From Actinomycetota bacterium (GTDB lineage: Bacteria > Actinomycetota > Humimicrobiia > Humimicrobiales > Humimicrobiaceae), in assembly GCA_023379515.1 (NCBI GenBank), contig JAMCQQ010000363.1, positions 1,653 through 6,709 of the forward strand: DNA of 5,057 nucleotides, given 5' to 3'. Positions within the stretch are counted from its first letter, which is position 1; each line of letters opens with the position of its first letter. A program made the position numbers and the translations under genes. Of this stretch, positions 1 to 5,057 are shown in pieces. Below the pieces are notes generated by a model. That model saw nothing but the letters and a program-made list of their open reading frames with translations. It made no database searches and was not told the origin of the DNA.

Positions 1-287
1 TTATGTGACCCCATATCACCGCCATTTGTGGTGGTTGGGCTGAAAAGAAGATTTGGGGGAAAACAGGCAAAAAGCATTCCATAAATTATAAGGAAAGCGA
101 AAAGTATTGAAATCCCTATAAACAACCGCTTTTTTTTATTGTCTGTAATAAATTTGTTAAATAATGAAGGATCAGGTGTGCTGTAAAGGTCAATTTTTGC
201 AAGAACTAACTTTGAATCAGGGATCAGAGTTGAAAATTTCTTAAAAAAATTTTTAAATTTTGCTGTTATTTTTTTAATATTTAACAT
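1..287 (-). CDS. N-terminal part of a GT-C-like / YfhO-like integral membrane protein (partial, runs off left edge)
   Basis: This minus-strand reading frame starts at ATG 287-285 and stays open for 95 codons to the left edge. An in-frame TAA at 308-306 makes this ATG the only sensible start, although no good Shine-Dalgarno sequence precedes it. Residues 1-53 are basic and cytoplasmic in character (many Lys and Phe), residues 54-76 form one hydrophobic helix (RLFIGISILFAFLIIYGML), and the segment just after it reads TTTNGGDMGSH (residues 85-95). A first helix followed by a GGD-x-G-x-H loop is typical of large multi-spanning membrane proteins annotated as PTPS-related, YfhO-like or GT-C glycosyltransferases, in which an acidic residue of the first extracellular loop is catalytic. 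I infer a lipid-linked-sugar glycosyltransferase or related polymer-modifying membrane protein. It diverges from the Pel operon, so a shared role in surface polysaccharide is possible but unproven. The missing C-terminal part limits the assignment. Confidence 0.6.
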   Translation of the reverse strand, partial: MLNIKKITAKFKNFFKKFSTLIPDSKLVLAKIDLYSTPDPSLFNKFITDNKKKRLFIGISILFAFLIIYGMLFACFPPNLLFSPTTTNGGDMGSH

Positions 288-314
288 TTTTAAAAAAGCT
301 TTGACTTACCGGTT

Positions 315-320
315 ATTATA
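315..320 (-). promoter_or_regulatory. Possible -10 element for the leftward membrane-protein gene
   Basis: Read on the minus strand, 320-315 is a perfect TATAAT. It would start transcription near 308 and leave a leader of about 20 nt before ATG 287. No recognisable -35 hexamer lies 16-18 bp upstream (338-343 reads GAATGA), so the call rests on the -10 match and its position alone. Confidence 0.3.
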
Positions 321-448
321 GAGACAAAGGTATCAGCTCATTCACTACTTATTGTTCAGGCTATACTTAAATATTTGTGCCGCTTAAAAATATTTTAAAT
401 TATAGTAATTATATTCTAAAAAAACCAATATTATTTATTGAAACTTAA

Positions 449-479
449 AATGCTATTAAAACAGCATTAAATCTTTTTT
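449..479 (+). other. Small hairpin followed by a T-run in the intergenic region
   Basis: AATGCT (449-454) and AGCATT (463-468) are perfect inverted repeats with an 8-nt loop, followed five bases later by six T residues (474-479). This resembles a weak intrinsic terminator, but no gene ends upstream of it on the plus strand. If the operon is transcribed from a promoter further upstream it could act as a leader attenuator. It could equally be an operator or chance in AT-rich DNA. The stem is short and A/T-heavy. Confidence 0.2.
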
Positions 480-565
480 AGCTTTAGAATTTATCTTGAA
501 ATACCGATATAATTAAAAGTAAATATTTAAGCACATGTATAAATATTCAGTTTATTTAAGATCGT

Positions 566-594
566 TTGATTTTAAAAAATAAAGTATATAATAA
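566..594 (+). promoter_or_regulatory. Candidate promoter of the pel operon
   Basis: TTGATT (566-571) resembles a -35 element. A TATAAT (587-592) lies 15 bp downstream, and the overlapping TAATAA (589-594) gives 17-bp spacing. The alternative -35 TTTGAT (565-570) gives 16 bp to the perfect -10. Transcription would begin near 600, leaving a leader of about 75 nt before the TTG start at 677. It is the best sigma-A-type match I found by eye in the intergenic region, though AT-rich DNA produces such matches easily. Confidence 0.4.
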
Positions 595-661
595 TTGCTT
601 GAATAATATTTATATCTAAGTTTTAAAATATTAGTCCCTTTTCAGAGAAATTTTAAAATTG

Positions 662-669
662 AAAGAGGT
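662..669 (+). promoter_or_regulatory. Ribosome binding site that fixes the pelD start at TTG 677
   Basis: AAAGAGGT (662-669) is a good Shine-Dalgarno match, and its GAGG ends 8 nt before TTG 677-679. An upstream in-frame TTG at 659 would put this site inside the coding sequence and has only AT-rich DNA before it. Starting at 677 gives a protein opening MKVLISGG, the exact register of an SDR first beta strand, whereas starting at 659 adds six unexplained residues. Confidence 0.75.
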
Positions 670-676
670 AAGTACA

Positions 677-2908
677 TTGAAAGTACTGATAAGCGGTGGC
701 TACAACTTTATAGGTTCTGATCTGGCTGCAAAGTTTATAAAAGAAGGACATAATGTAACAGTAATTGATAAGCTGGCCAAGGAGGAATATGAGAGAGCAG
801 CAAAGGAAAAGTATAGGTTTTATAATCTCTCGAATTCAAATCCTGAATGCGAAAAAATTTTTGGCGCCGGCAGGTTTGAAATTGTAATTTATATTCCCGA
901 ATATGAATCGGCTGATATCACATCTCCAAAATTATCTTCATCCGAAGATATACTGTCAAGCTGCAATGTATCCGGACTTGTTAATATGCTTGATTTATCA
1001 ACAAAAAACAAAGTAAAAAAATTTGTTCTTTTTTCATCCTCGGAAATTTATGGTAATACCGGCGAAAATCCGGCAGGTGAAGAGACTGCTCCAAATCCGG
1101 TATCTCTCAAGGGAATGAGCAGTTATGTAATGGAATATTATTGTTTTCGATGGGGCGAAATAAATAATTTAAATATACTCAGTCTTAGAATTTCAAATTT
1201 TTATGGTCCGCAGCAACAACCTGATGGTTTGCCTCAACCGCAGGATGCAGTCTCTGTATTTCTTGACAGGATACTACAAGATGAAAGCATTATTATAAAT
1301 GATTCCGGGACGCAGACCAGAGATTTTATCTATATTGATGATCTTATTGACGGAGTATATAAGGCCTCAATTAATAAAGACTGTTCGGGGATTTTTAATT
1401 TATCTTCCAAAGCGGAAAATTCAATCAATTCATTGGTAGAAAATTTATCCTCATTAAAAAAACCCAGTAAGATTATCTATCAAAAGAATTTTAAGGAAAA
1501 AATTCAAAGATCATGGCTCGATAATTCTAAAATTTCCGGCGTTATCAATTGGGAGCCTAAAGTTAGTTTTGGAGAAGGCATTAAGATTACATATAAATGG
1601 AAACAACTTCAGAAAGAAGCTAAAAAGCGTAGAAGACATGCCCCGGAAAAAGCTGAGGGGAGCCATAAAAAGAAACGGATTAAAGCAATTGCATATATCG
1701 AAAATATTATTTTATTTTTACTTGCAGCCTTTATGCAATGGGGCAATCTTTTCTTTAATATAAAAATGCCTGTCTTAAAAATCGATTATAGCATAATTTA
1801 TATAATCATAATGGGTATAATGTGGGGTCAGACTCAGGCTTATATAGCAATGATTCTCTCCGTTGCCTTATATGTGGGTATGAACCTGTTTACCGGTGCA
1901 GATATCGTGACTTTTGTTTACACACCTGAAAATCTGATAAGGTTAGCCGCTTATATTCTTGCAGCTATTGTAACCGGTTATTCCATCGAGAGAAAAAACA
2001 GGGAGCTGGAATCCAGGAACTTATTGATCCAGAACCTGCAGGACAAATACATGTTCTTGTCTGATATATATAATGATACAAGGATAGTCAAAAATGAGCT
2101 TGAAAACCAGATTATCGAGACGGAAGACAGCTTCAGCGCAATATACAAAATAATTCAGGAAGTAGACAGTCTGGAAATCGAAAAAGTATTTTCAGGAGCC
2201 ATATCGGCAATAGAGAGAATTATGAGAACTAACCAGGTTTCAATTTATACATTAAGTAATGATGGAAGCAATAATTTTATGAGATTGAAAGCAAGATCCC
2301 TGGTTCTTCTTGATAAAGTTCCAAATTCAATAAAAATATCAGATTTTGAACCACTCAGACAAGTGGTCCAAACAAAAAACATCTATATTAATCGTGATTT
2401 TATATCAGACATGCCTGTCATGATTGCTCCTGTCCTTGAAGAGAAAAATGTTATTGCCGTGATTTCAGTTCTTAGTGCGCCTTTTGAAAATCTGACACTG
2501 CATTACCAAAATCTGTTTCAAACGGTTGTAGGATTAATAACAAATGCACTCAAAAGAGCTTATTTCTTTGAAGCGAGCCTCAAAGATAAGAGGTATATTC
2601 CAAATACCAGAATACTGACATCTTTCACATTCGAAAAAATACTTAGGGAAATCCGGAATAATAAAACCGAGCTTGGAATGAGTTATACTTTGCTCCGGGT
2701 TGAAAAAAATGACAGATCGCTTGAAGAAATATCCGGGAGAGTGGTTCGGGTTATAAGGGATAATGATTATATCGGAACCAGTGTGGATGATAATGTTTAT
2801 ATATTATTGTCCAACACTAATAACAATTATGCAGGCCTTGTACTTGAAAGACTCCAAAAAGCTGAAATAATTGCTTCTCTGGTATTAGAGGATTTTGATG
2901 ATGAATAG
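677..2908 (+). CDS. pelD: PelD with fused N-terminal SDR (epimerase-like) domain; cyclic di-GMP receptor for Pel polysaccharide synthesis
   Basis: A 743-residue protein. Residues 1-308 form an extended SDR/NAD-dependent epimerase-like domain: loop GGYNFIG (7-13), Asp31, SSSEIYG (120-126), RISNFYGP, and RDFIYIDD. A Lys/Arg-rich linker (about 309-336) leads to four membrane helices (about 340-360, 370-384, 386-405, 417-435), a charged coiled coil (436-484), a GAF domain (about 486-630) and a degenerate GGDEF domain (about 633-743). This membrane-GAF-GGDEF order is that of PelD, the inner-membrane cyclic di-GMP receptor that switches on Pel synthesis. The GGDEF signature aligns to VDDNV (703-707), so cyclase activity is not expected, but the I-site RxxD is kept as R694-D-N-D697, and Arg725 is suitably placed as the second binding arginine. 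The SDR lacks the catalytic Lys (Tyr150-V-M-E-Tyr154 instead of YxxxK) and has Asn10 for the middle loop glycine, so it is probably not an active epimerase. First gene of the operon, overlapping pelE by 11 nt. Confidence 0.87.
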   Translation: MKVLISGGYNFIGSDLAAKFIKEGHNVTVIDKLAKEEYERAAKEKYRFYNLSNSNPECEKIFGAGRFEIVIYIPEYESADITSPKLSSSEDILSSCNVSGLVNMLDLSTKNKVKKFVLFSSSEIYGNTGENPAGEETAPNPVSLKGMSSYVMEYYCFRWGEINNLNILSLRISNFYGPQQQPDGLPQPQDAVSVFLDRILQDESIIINDSGTQTRDFIYIDDLIDGVYKASINKDCSGIFNLSSKAENSINSLVENLSSLKKPSKIIYQKNFKEKIQRSWLDNSKISGVINWEPKVSFGEGIKITYKWKQLQKEAKKRRRHAPEKAEGSHKKKRIKAIAYIENIILFLLAAFMQWGNLFFNIKMPVLKIDYSIIYIIIMGIMWGQTQAYIAMILSVALYVGMNLFTGADIVTFVYTPENLIRLAAYILAAIVTGYSIERKNRELESRNLLIQNLQDKYMFLSDIYNDTRIVKNELENQIIETEDSFSAIYKIIQEVDSLEIEKVFSGAISAIERIMRTNQVSIYTLSNDGSNNFMRLKARSLVLLDKVPNSIKISDFEPLRQVVQTKNIYINRDFISDMPVMIAPVLEEKNVIAVISVLSAPFENLTLHYQNLFQTVVGLITNALKRAYFFEASLKDKRYIPNTRILTSFTFEKILREIRNNKTELGMSYTLLRVEKNDRSLEEISGRVVRVIRDNDYIGTSVDDNVYILLSNTNNNYAGLVLERLQKAEIIASLVLEDFDDE
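2887..2892 (+). promoter_or_regulatory. Ribosome binding site of pelE inside the end of pelD
   Basis: AGAGGA lies within the last codons of pelD. Its GAGG ends 6 nt before ATG 2898 and 9 nt before ATG 2901. The TTG at 2895 would be too close. I chose ATG 2898; ATG 2901 is equally possible and changes the product by one Met. Confidence 0.55.
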
Positions 2909-3833
2909 CGATCAGATAATTTTACTTGCAATAATTCATTCATTGGTTTGTCTGGTTTATTTTGCATTGAATATAAGATTCAAAAGCCTTCAGGATAGTT
3001 TGTATAAGTTTTCTGTTATTTTTTTTCTTCCGGTTGCAGGTCTTTTATTTGCAGGTCTTTTATTTTTCATTGTTTCAGCAATCCTGGATAAGATTCCCAA
3101 CAAGTCTGATTCGGTAATCGATAGTTATCTCAGATATATCAGAGAGAAAAAACATATCTATTACGAAGATGTTATAGATTTTGAAAAAGAGATAAATACC
3201 GTACCATTGGAGGATTCGTTAAACTTCAGTGATAATAAAGGCAAAAGGGCATACCTTATTTATATTCTAAAAAAAGATGCTGCCAGCCATATAAAAGGAT
3301 TGCAGAAAGCCATTAAAAGCGAGGATACTGAAACCTGCCACTATGCAGCTTCAGCTTTAATGGAAATCAAAAAGCAATTTGAAATTTTATTGGCGAAGTC
3401 AGGTGAAAAATATAAAAACTACAGGGATGATATAAGTGCAATTCAGGAATACGTCAATACTTTAAAGAAATATTTAAAAAGCAGCCTTGCCGATAAAGTG
3501 GATTATTATAATTATCTGGAGAAATACTCTGCCGCACTTTCCGCACTGCTGGAGAGACATGTAACAGATGAAGCTTATTTTATGGATAAGATAAATTGTG
3601 ATCTGGAGCTTGGAGATTATAAGAGCGCCGAAGATATCAGCAAAAAATTTTTTGAATATTTCCCGAACAGTGAGAAACCTTATCTGGCTTTAATGAAGTT
3701 TTATTATCTGGCCCGTGATGTCAAATCATTTGAAAACGTATCAAAAATTTTAAGGCACAAGAAGATAGGGCTTACTGAATATGGTGAAAGTGTAATCAAA
3801 TTCTGGGAGGGCGGCAAGGCAGATGTTCACTAG
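2898..3833 (+). CDS. pelE: PelE-like inner-membrane scaffold protein with TPR-like repeats
   Basis: A 311-residue protein with two N-terminal membrane helices (about 6-24 and 38-63) and a soluble, cytoplasmic, mostly helical remainder. Residues 105-165 contain EDSLNFSDNKGKRAYLIYIL and then SEDTETCHYAASALMEI (141-157). The ED-x-E-x-x-HYAA pattern is, from memory, characteristic of Gram-positive PelE proteins. Residues 203-285 form TPR-like helix pairs (for example LELGDYKSAEDISKKFFEYF, 236-255). In Pel systems PelE pairs with PelD and helps hold the glycosyltransferase PelF and the transporter PelG at the membrane. Position right after pelD, with overlapping ends, agrees with this. The second helix carries an exact AGLLF-AGLLF duplication (47-56). 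Its stop overlaps the pelA start by 11 nt. The assignment rests on architecture, the HYAA motif and gene order, because PelE sequences diverge strongly. Confidence 0.83.
   Translation: MMNSDQIILLAIIHSLVCLVYFALNIRFKSLQDSLYKFSVIFFLPVAGLLFAGLLFFIVSAILDKIPNKSDSVIDSYLRYIREKKHIYYEDVIDFEKEINTVPLEDSLNFSDNKGKRAYLIYILKKDAASHIKGLQKAIKSEDTETCHYAASALMEIKKQFEILLAKSGEKYKNYRDDISAIQEYVNTLKKYLKSSLADKVDYYNYLEKYSAALSALLERHVTDEAYFMDKINCDLELGDYKSAEDISKKFFEYFPNSEKPYLALMKFYYLARDVKSFENVSKILRHKKIGLTEYGESVIKFWEGGKADVH
3036..3065 (+). repeat. Perfect 15-bp tandem duplication inside pelE
   Basis: GCAGGTCTTTTATTT occurs twice back to back (3036-3050 and 3051-3065) with no mismatch. It is in frame and encodes AGLLF twice within the second predicted membrane helix of PelE, lengthening the hydrophobic segment by five residues. 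Identical third-codon positions in both copies point to a recent slippage-type duplication rather than conserved protein repetition. Confidence 0.9.
3805..3814 (+). promoter_or_regulatory. Ribosome binding site of pelA within pelE
   Basis: GGGAGGGCGG lies inside the last codons of pelE. Its GGGAGG core ends 12 nt before ATG 3823, slightly longer than usual spacing, but it is the only purine-rich site near the start. The next in-frame ATG (codon 84) would remove the membrane anchor. Confidence 0.5.
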
Positions 3834-5057
3834 AAAACTTTCTGTAATCATAATAGCCCTGCTTGTTCTTGCTGCAGGATTCCAGCTTCTTCGCTCTTTC
3901 GGGGTGCTGAAGCTTGTAAAAAATATCAATTCTCTGGACGAACTGCCCGAAGCAACATCTCCGGAAATTCCTTCAAACACTGATTTTGAAAAATACCTTA
4001 TCGTTTCAAATAACGAGGAACCAAACAGCCGGAAAACAGAGGAACAATTAAAAGCAACCCTTGATTTCATGAAAAAAGATTACCGGATAATAAGCATAAA
4101 TCAGCAAGTGAAAAATTTATCTGATTATGATTGCATATTTTTGACATTTGAAAGATTTGACTTCTTAAAAAATCTTAGTGATTACATTGATTATGTAGAT
4201 GCAGGAGGAAATCTTGTTTTTCTGGTACGACCTATCGTTGATAAAAGCTTTGGAACTATTAGTGGTTTAATTGGAATAAAAAATTATACAAAGAATGTTA
4301 TAAATACAAAAGGAATCAAAGTAGTTTCGTCTTTATTGATGGGTGCAAATGGATTTGAATCCAAAACTGAGAATATACTGAATTCATCAATAAACCTGGA
4401 ATTGAATTCGGATATAGAGCCGTTGCTTAAATCTTATACAGATGTACCGCTTCTCTGGGAAAAGGATTATGGAAGAGGTCATTTTATAGTCTTCAACGGC
4501 ACTTTTTTAAATGAAAAAAATAACAGAGGAATTCTTGCAGGAATTATAGGAATTGGGAAAGATAATCTTATTTATCCCATAATCAACGTAAAAATGCTTC
4601 ATATAGACGATTTCCCGGCTCCAATCCCCGCAGGCAGAGATGAAAAAATTTATGAGGAATTCAGCAGGGATATCCCTCAGTTTTATAAAGAAGTCTGGTG
4701 GACAGACATGATAAAGATATCCAAAAAGTTTGATATAAAATATTCAAGCTTTGCAATTGAGTCATATAATGACAATACTACATTGCCGCTTGTCAAAGGA
4801 GACTCAAAAGATATGCAGAACCTTCTTATCTATGGTAAAGAGCTGCTCGGCATTGGCGGTGAAATGGGACTTCATGGTTATAATCATCAGTCTCTTGCTT
4901 TGCAGGGTTTTATAAAGCAGGACCTTGGATATACACCCTGGAAAAGTGAAAATGATATGTCCGGGTCAATAAAAGAGCTTGTAAGATTTATGAAAAGTGT
5001 TTTCAGCCAGTACTCATTTAGAGCGTATGTTCCACCCTCCAATATACTGAGTCCCGA
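3823..5057 (+). CDS. pelA: PelA-type membrane-anchored polysaccharide deacetylase (DUF2194), 3' end missing
   Basis: The frame opens at ATG 3823 and stays open for 411 codons to the right edge, so the protein is C-terminally truncated by the window. Residues 7-23 (SVIIIALLVLAAGFQLL) form a single membrane anchor, placing the rest outside the cytoplasmic membrane. Residues 50-245 look like an alpha/beta domain of the Rossmann or glutamine-amidotransferase-like kind (for example DYIDYVDAGGNLVFLVRP, 121-138). The deacetylase part begins near 250 with MLHIDDFPAP (258-267), whose Asp262-Asp263 fits CE4-type motif 1. HGYNH (351-355) fits the metal-binding HxxxH of motif 2, and RAYVPPSN (400-407) fits motif 3. 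In Pel systems PelA deacetylates exported GalNAc-rich polymer, giving it its positive charge. There is no N-terminal glycoside hydrolase domain as in Pseudomonas PelA, in keeping with the deacetylase-only form of Gram-positive pel clusters. pelF and pelG are expected downstream. Confidence 0.85.
   Translation, partial: MFTRKLSVIIIALLVLAAGFQLLRSFGVLKLVKNINSLDELPEATSPEIPSNTDFEKYLIVSNNEEPNSRKTEEQLKATLDFMKKDYRIISINQQVKNLSDYDCIFLTFERFDFLKNLSDYIDYVDAGGNLVFLVRPIVDKSFGTISGLIGIKNYTKNVINTKGIKVVSSLLMGANGFESKTENILNSSINLELNSDIEPLLKSYTDVPLLWEKDYGRGHFIVFNGTFLNEKNNRGILAGIIGIGKDNLIYPIINVKMLHIDDFPAPIPAGRDEKIYEEFSRDIPQFYKEVWWTDMIKISKKFDIKYSSFAIESYNDNTTLPLVKGDSKDMQNLLIYGKELLGIGGEMGLHGYNHQSLALQGFIKQDLGYTPWKSENDMSGSIKELVRFMKSVFSQYSFRAYVPPSNILSP

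Larger units (their letters stand above)
288..676. other. AT-rich divergent intergenic region
   Basis: These 389 bases separate the leftward membrane-protein gene from the rightward pel operon. Stops are frequent in the frames I read and I found no convincing small gene. The stretch 301-385 is less AT-rich than the rest, and 386-660 is dominated by A/T runs and short palindromes such as TTTTAAAA (621-628 and 651-658, 30 bp apart). It must hold the promoters of both flanking genes. I saw no match to a cyclic di-GMP riboswitch consensus, tRNA or CRISPR repeat. Confidence 0.7.

Noticed and set aside
301..329. TTGACT at 301-306 as a plus-strand -35 element
   Set aside because: No -10-like hexamer lies 16-18 bp downstream (324-329 is not TATAAT-like), and the TATTAT at 314-319 is only 7 bp away.
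300..400. Cyclic di-GMP riboswitch upstream of the operon
   Set aside because: I looked for GEMM-type core motifs because the product is cyclic di-GMP-controlled. No such core is visible, and the region is mostly outside the likely leader.
496..513. TTGAAA (496-501) and TATAAT (508-513) as a plus-strand promoter
   Set aside because: Both hexamers are good, but the 6-bp spacer is too short for them to work together. The -10 alone lacks a convincing -35 at the right distance.
621..658. Two TTTTAAAA palindromes 30 bp apart as paired operators
   Set aside because: Such octamers are expected by chance in DNA this AT-rich and similar ones occur elsewhere in the same region, so no specific role can be supported.
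1569..1763. A 64-codon plus-strand open frame inside pelD
   Set aside because: It lies wholly within the well-supported pelD frame (SDR end, linker and first membrane helix), has no recognisable domain and reads as an out-of-frame shadow.
3750..4070. A 106-codon minus-strand open frame across the pelE/pelA junction
   Set aside because: It is antisense to two coding sequences with clear motifs. Its Ser/Phe-rich translation is typical of the reverse complement of Lys/Glu-rich coding DNA.

Overview
The window looks like the start of a Gram-positive-type Pel exopolysaccharide operon in a low-GC bacterium. The DNA is AT-rich, with many ATA, AAA and AGA codons, GAGG-type ribosome binding sites and a TTG start. 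No outer-membrane Pel gene (pelB or pelC) is seen. The sequence fits an anaerobic Firmicutes-like organism or another low-GC uncultured lineage, and I cannot place it more finely.

Layout: (1) 1-287, minus strand, is the first 95 codons of a membrane protein with a GGDMGSH motif after its first membrane helix, probably a GT-C-like or YfhO-like membrane protein; it runs off the left edge. (2) 288-676 is an AT-rich divergent intergenic region with a good promoter candidate for the rightward operon, a weaker one for the leftward gene and a small hairpin. (3) 677-2908 is pelD, an unusual fusion of an extended-SDR (sugar-nucleotide epimerase-like) domain to a complete PelD: four membrane helices, a coiled coil, GAF, and a degenerate GGDEF domain. 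(4) 2898-3833 is pelE, with two membrane helices followed by helical and TPR-like repeats. (5) 3823 to the right edge is the 5' part of pelA, a DUF2194-type membrane-anchored Pel deacetylase without its 3' end.

The three rightward genes overlap by about 11 nt at each junction, so they are one transcript and probably translationally coupled. By analogy with known Pel systems, PelD binds cyclic di-GMP and, with PelE, forms the inner-membrane scaffold that activates the glycosyltransferase PelF and the transporter PelG. Those two genes are expected just beyond the right edge. PelA then deacetylates the exported GalNAc-rich polymer.

The most notable points concern PelD. Its fused SDR domain has lost the catalytic Lys, the middle Gly of the nucleotide-binding loop and other cofactor-site residues, so it may be a pseudo-enzyme. 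Its GGDEF domain has lost the cyclase active site but keeps an RxxD cyclic di-GMP inhibitory site in exact register. A perfect 15-bp in-frame tandem duplication also lies in the second membrane helix of PelE.
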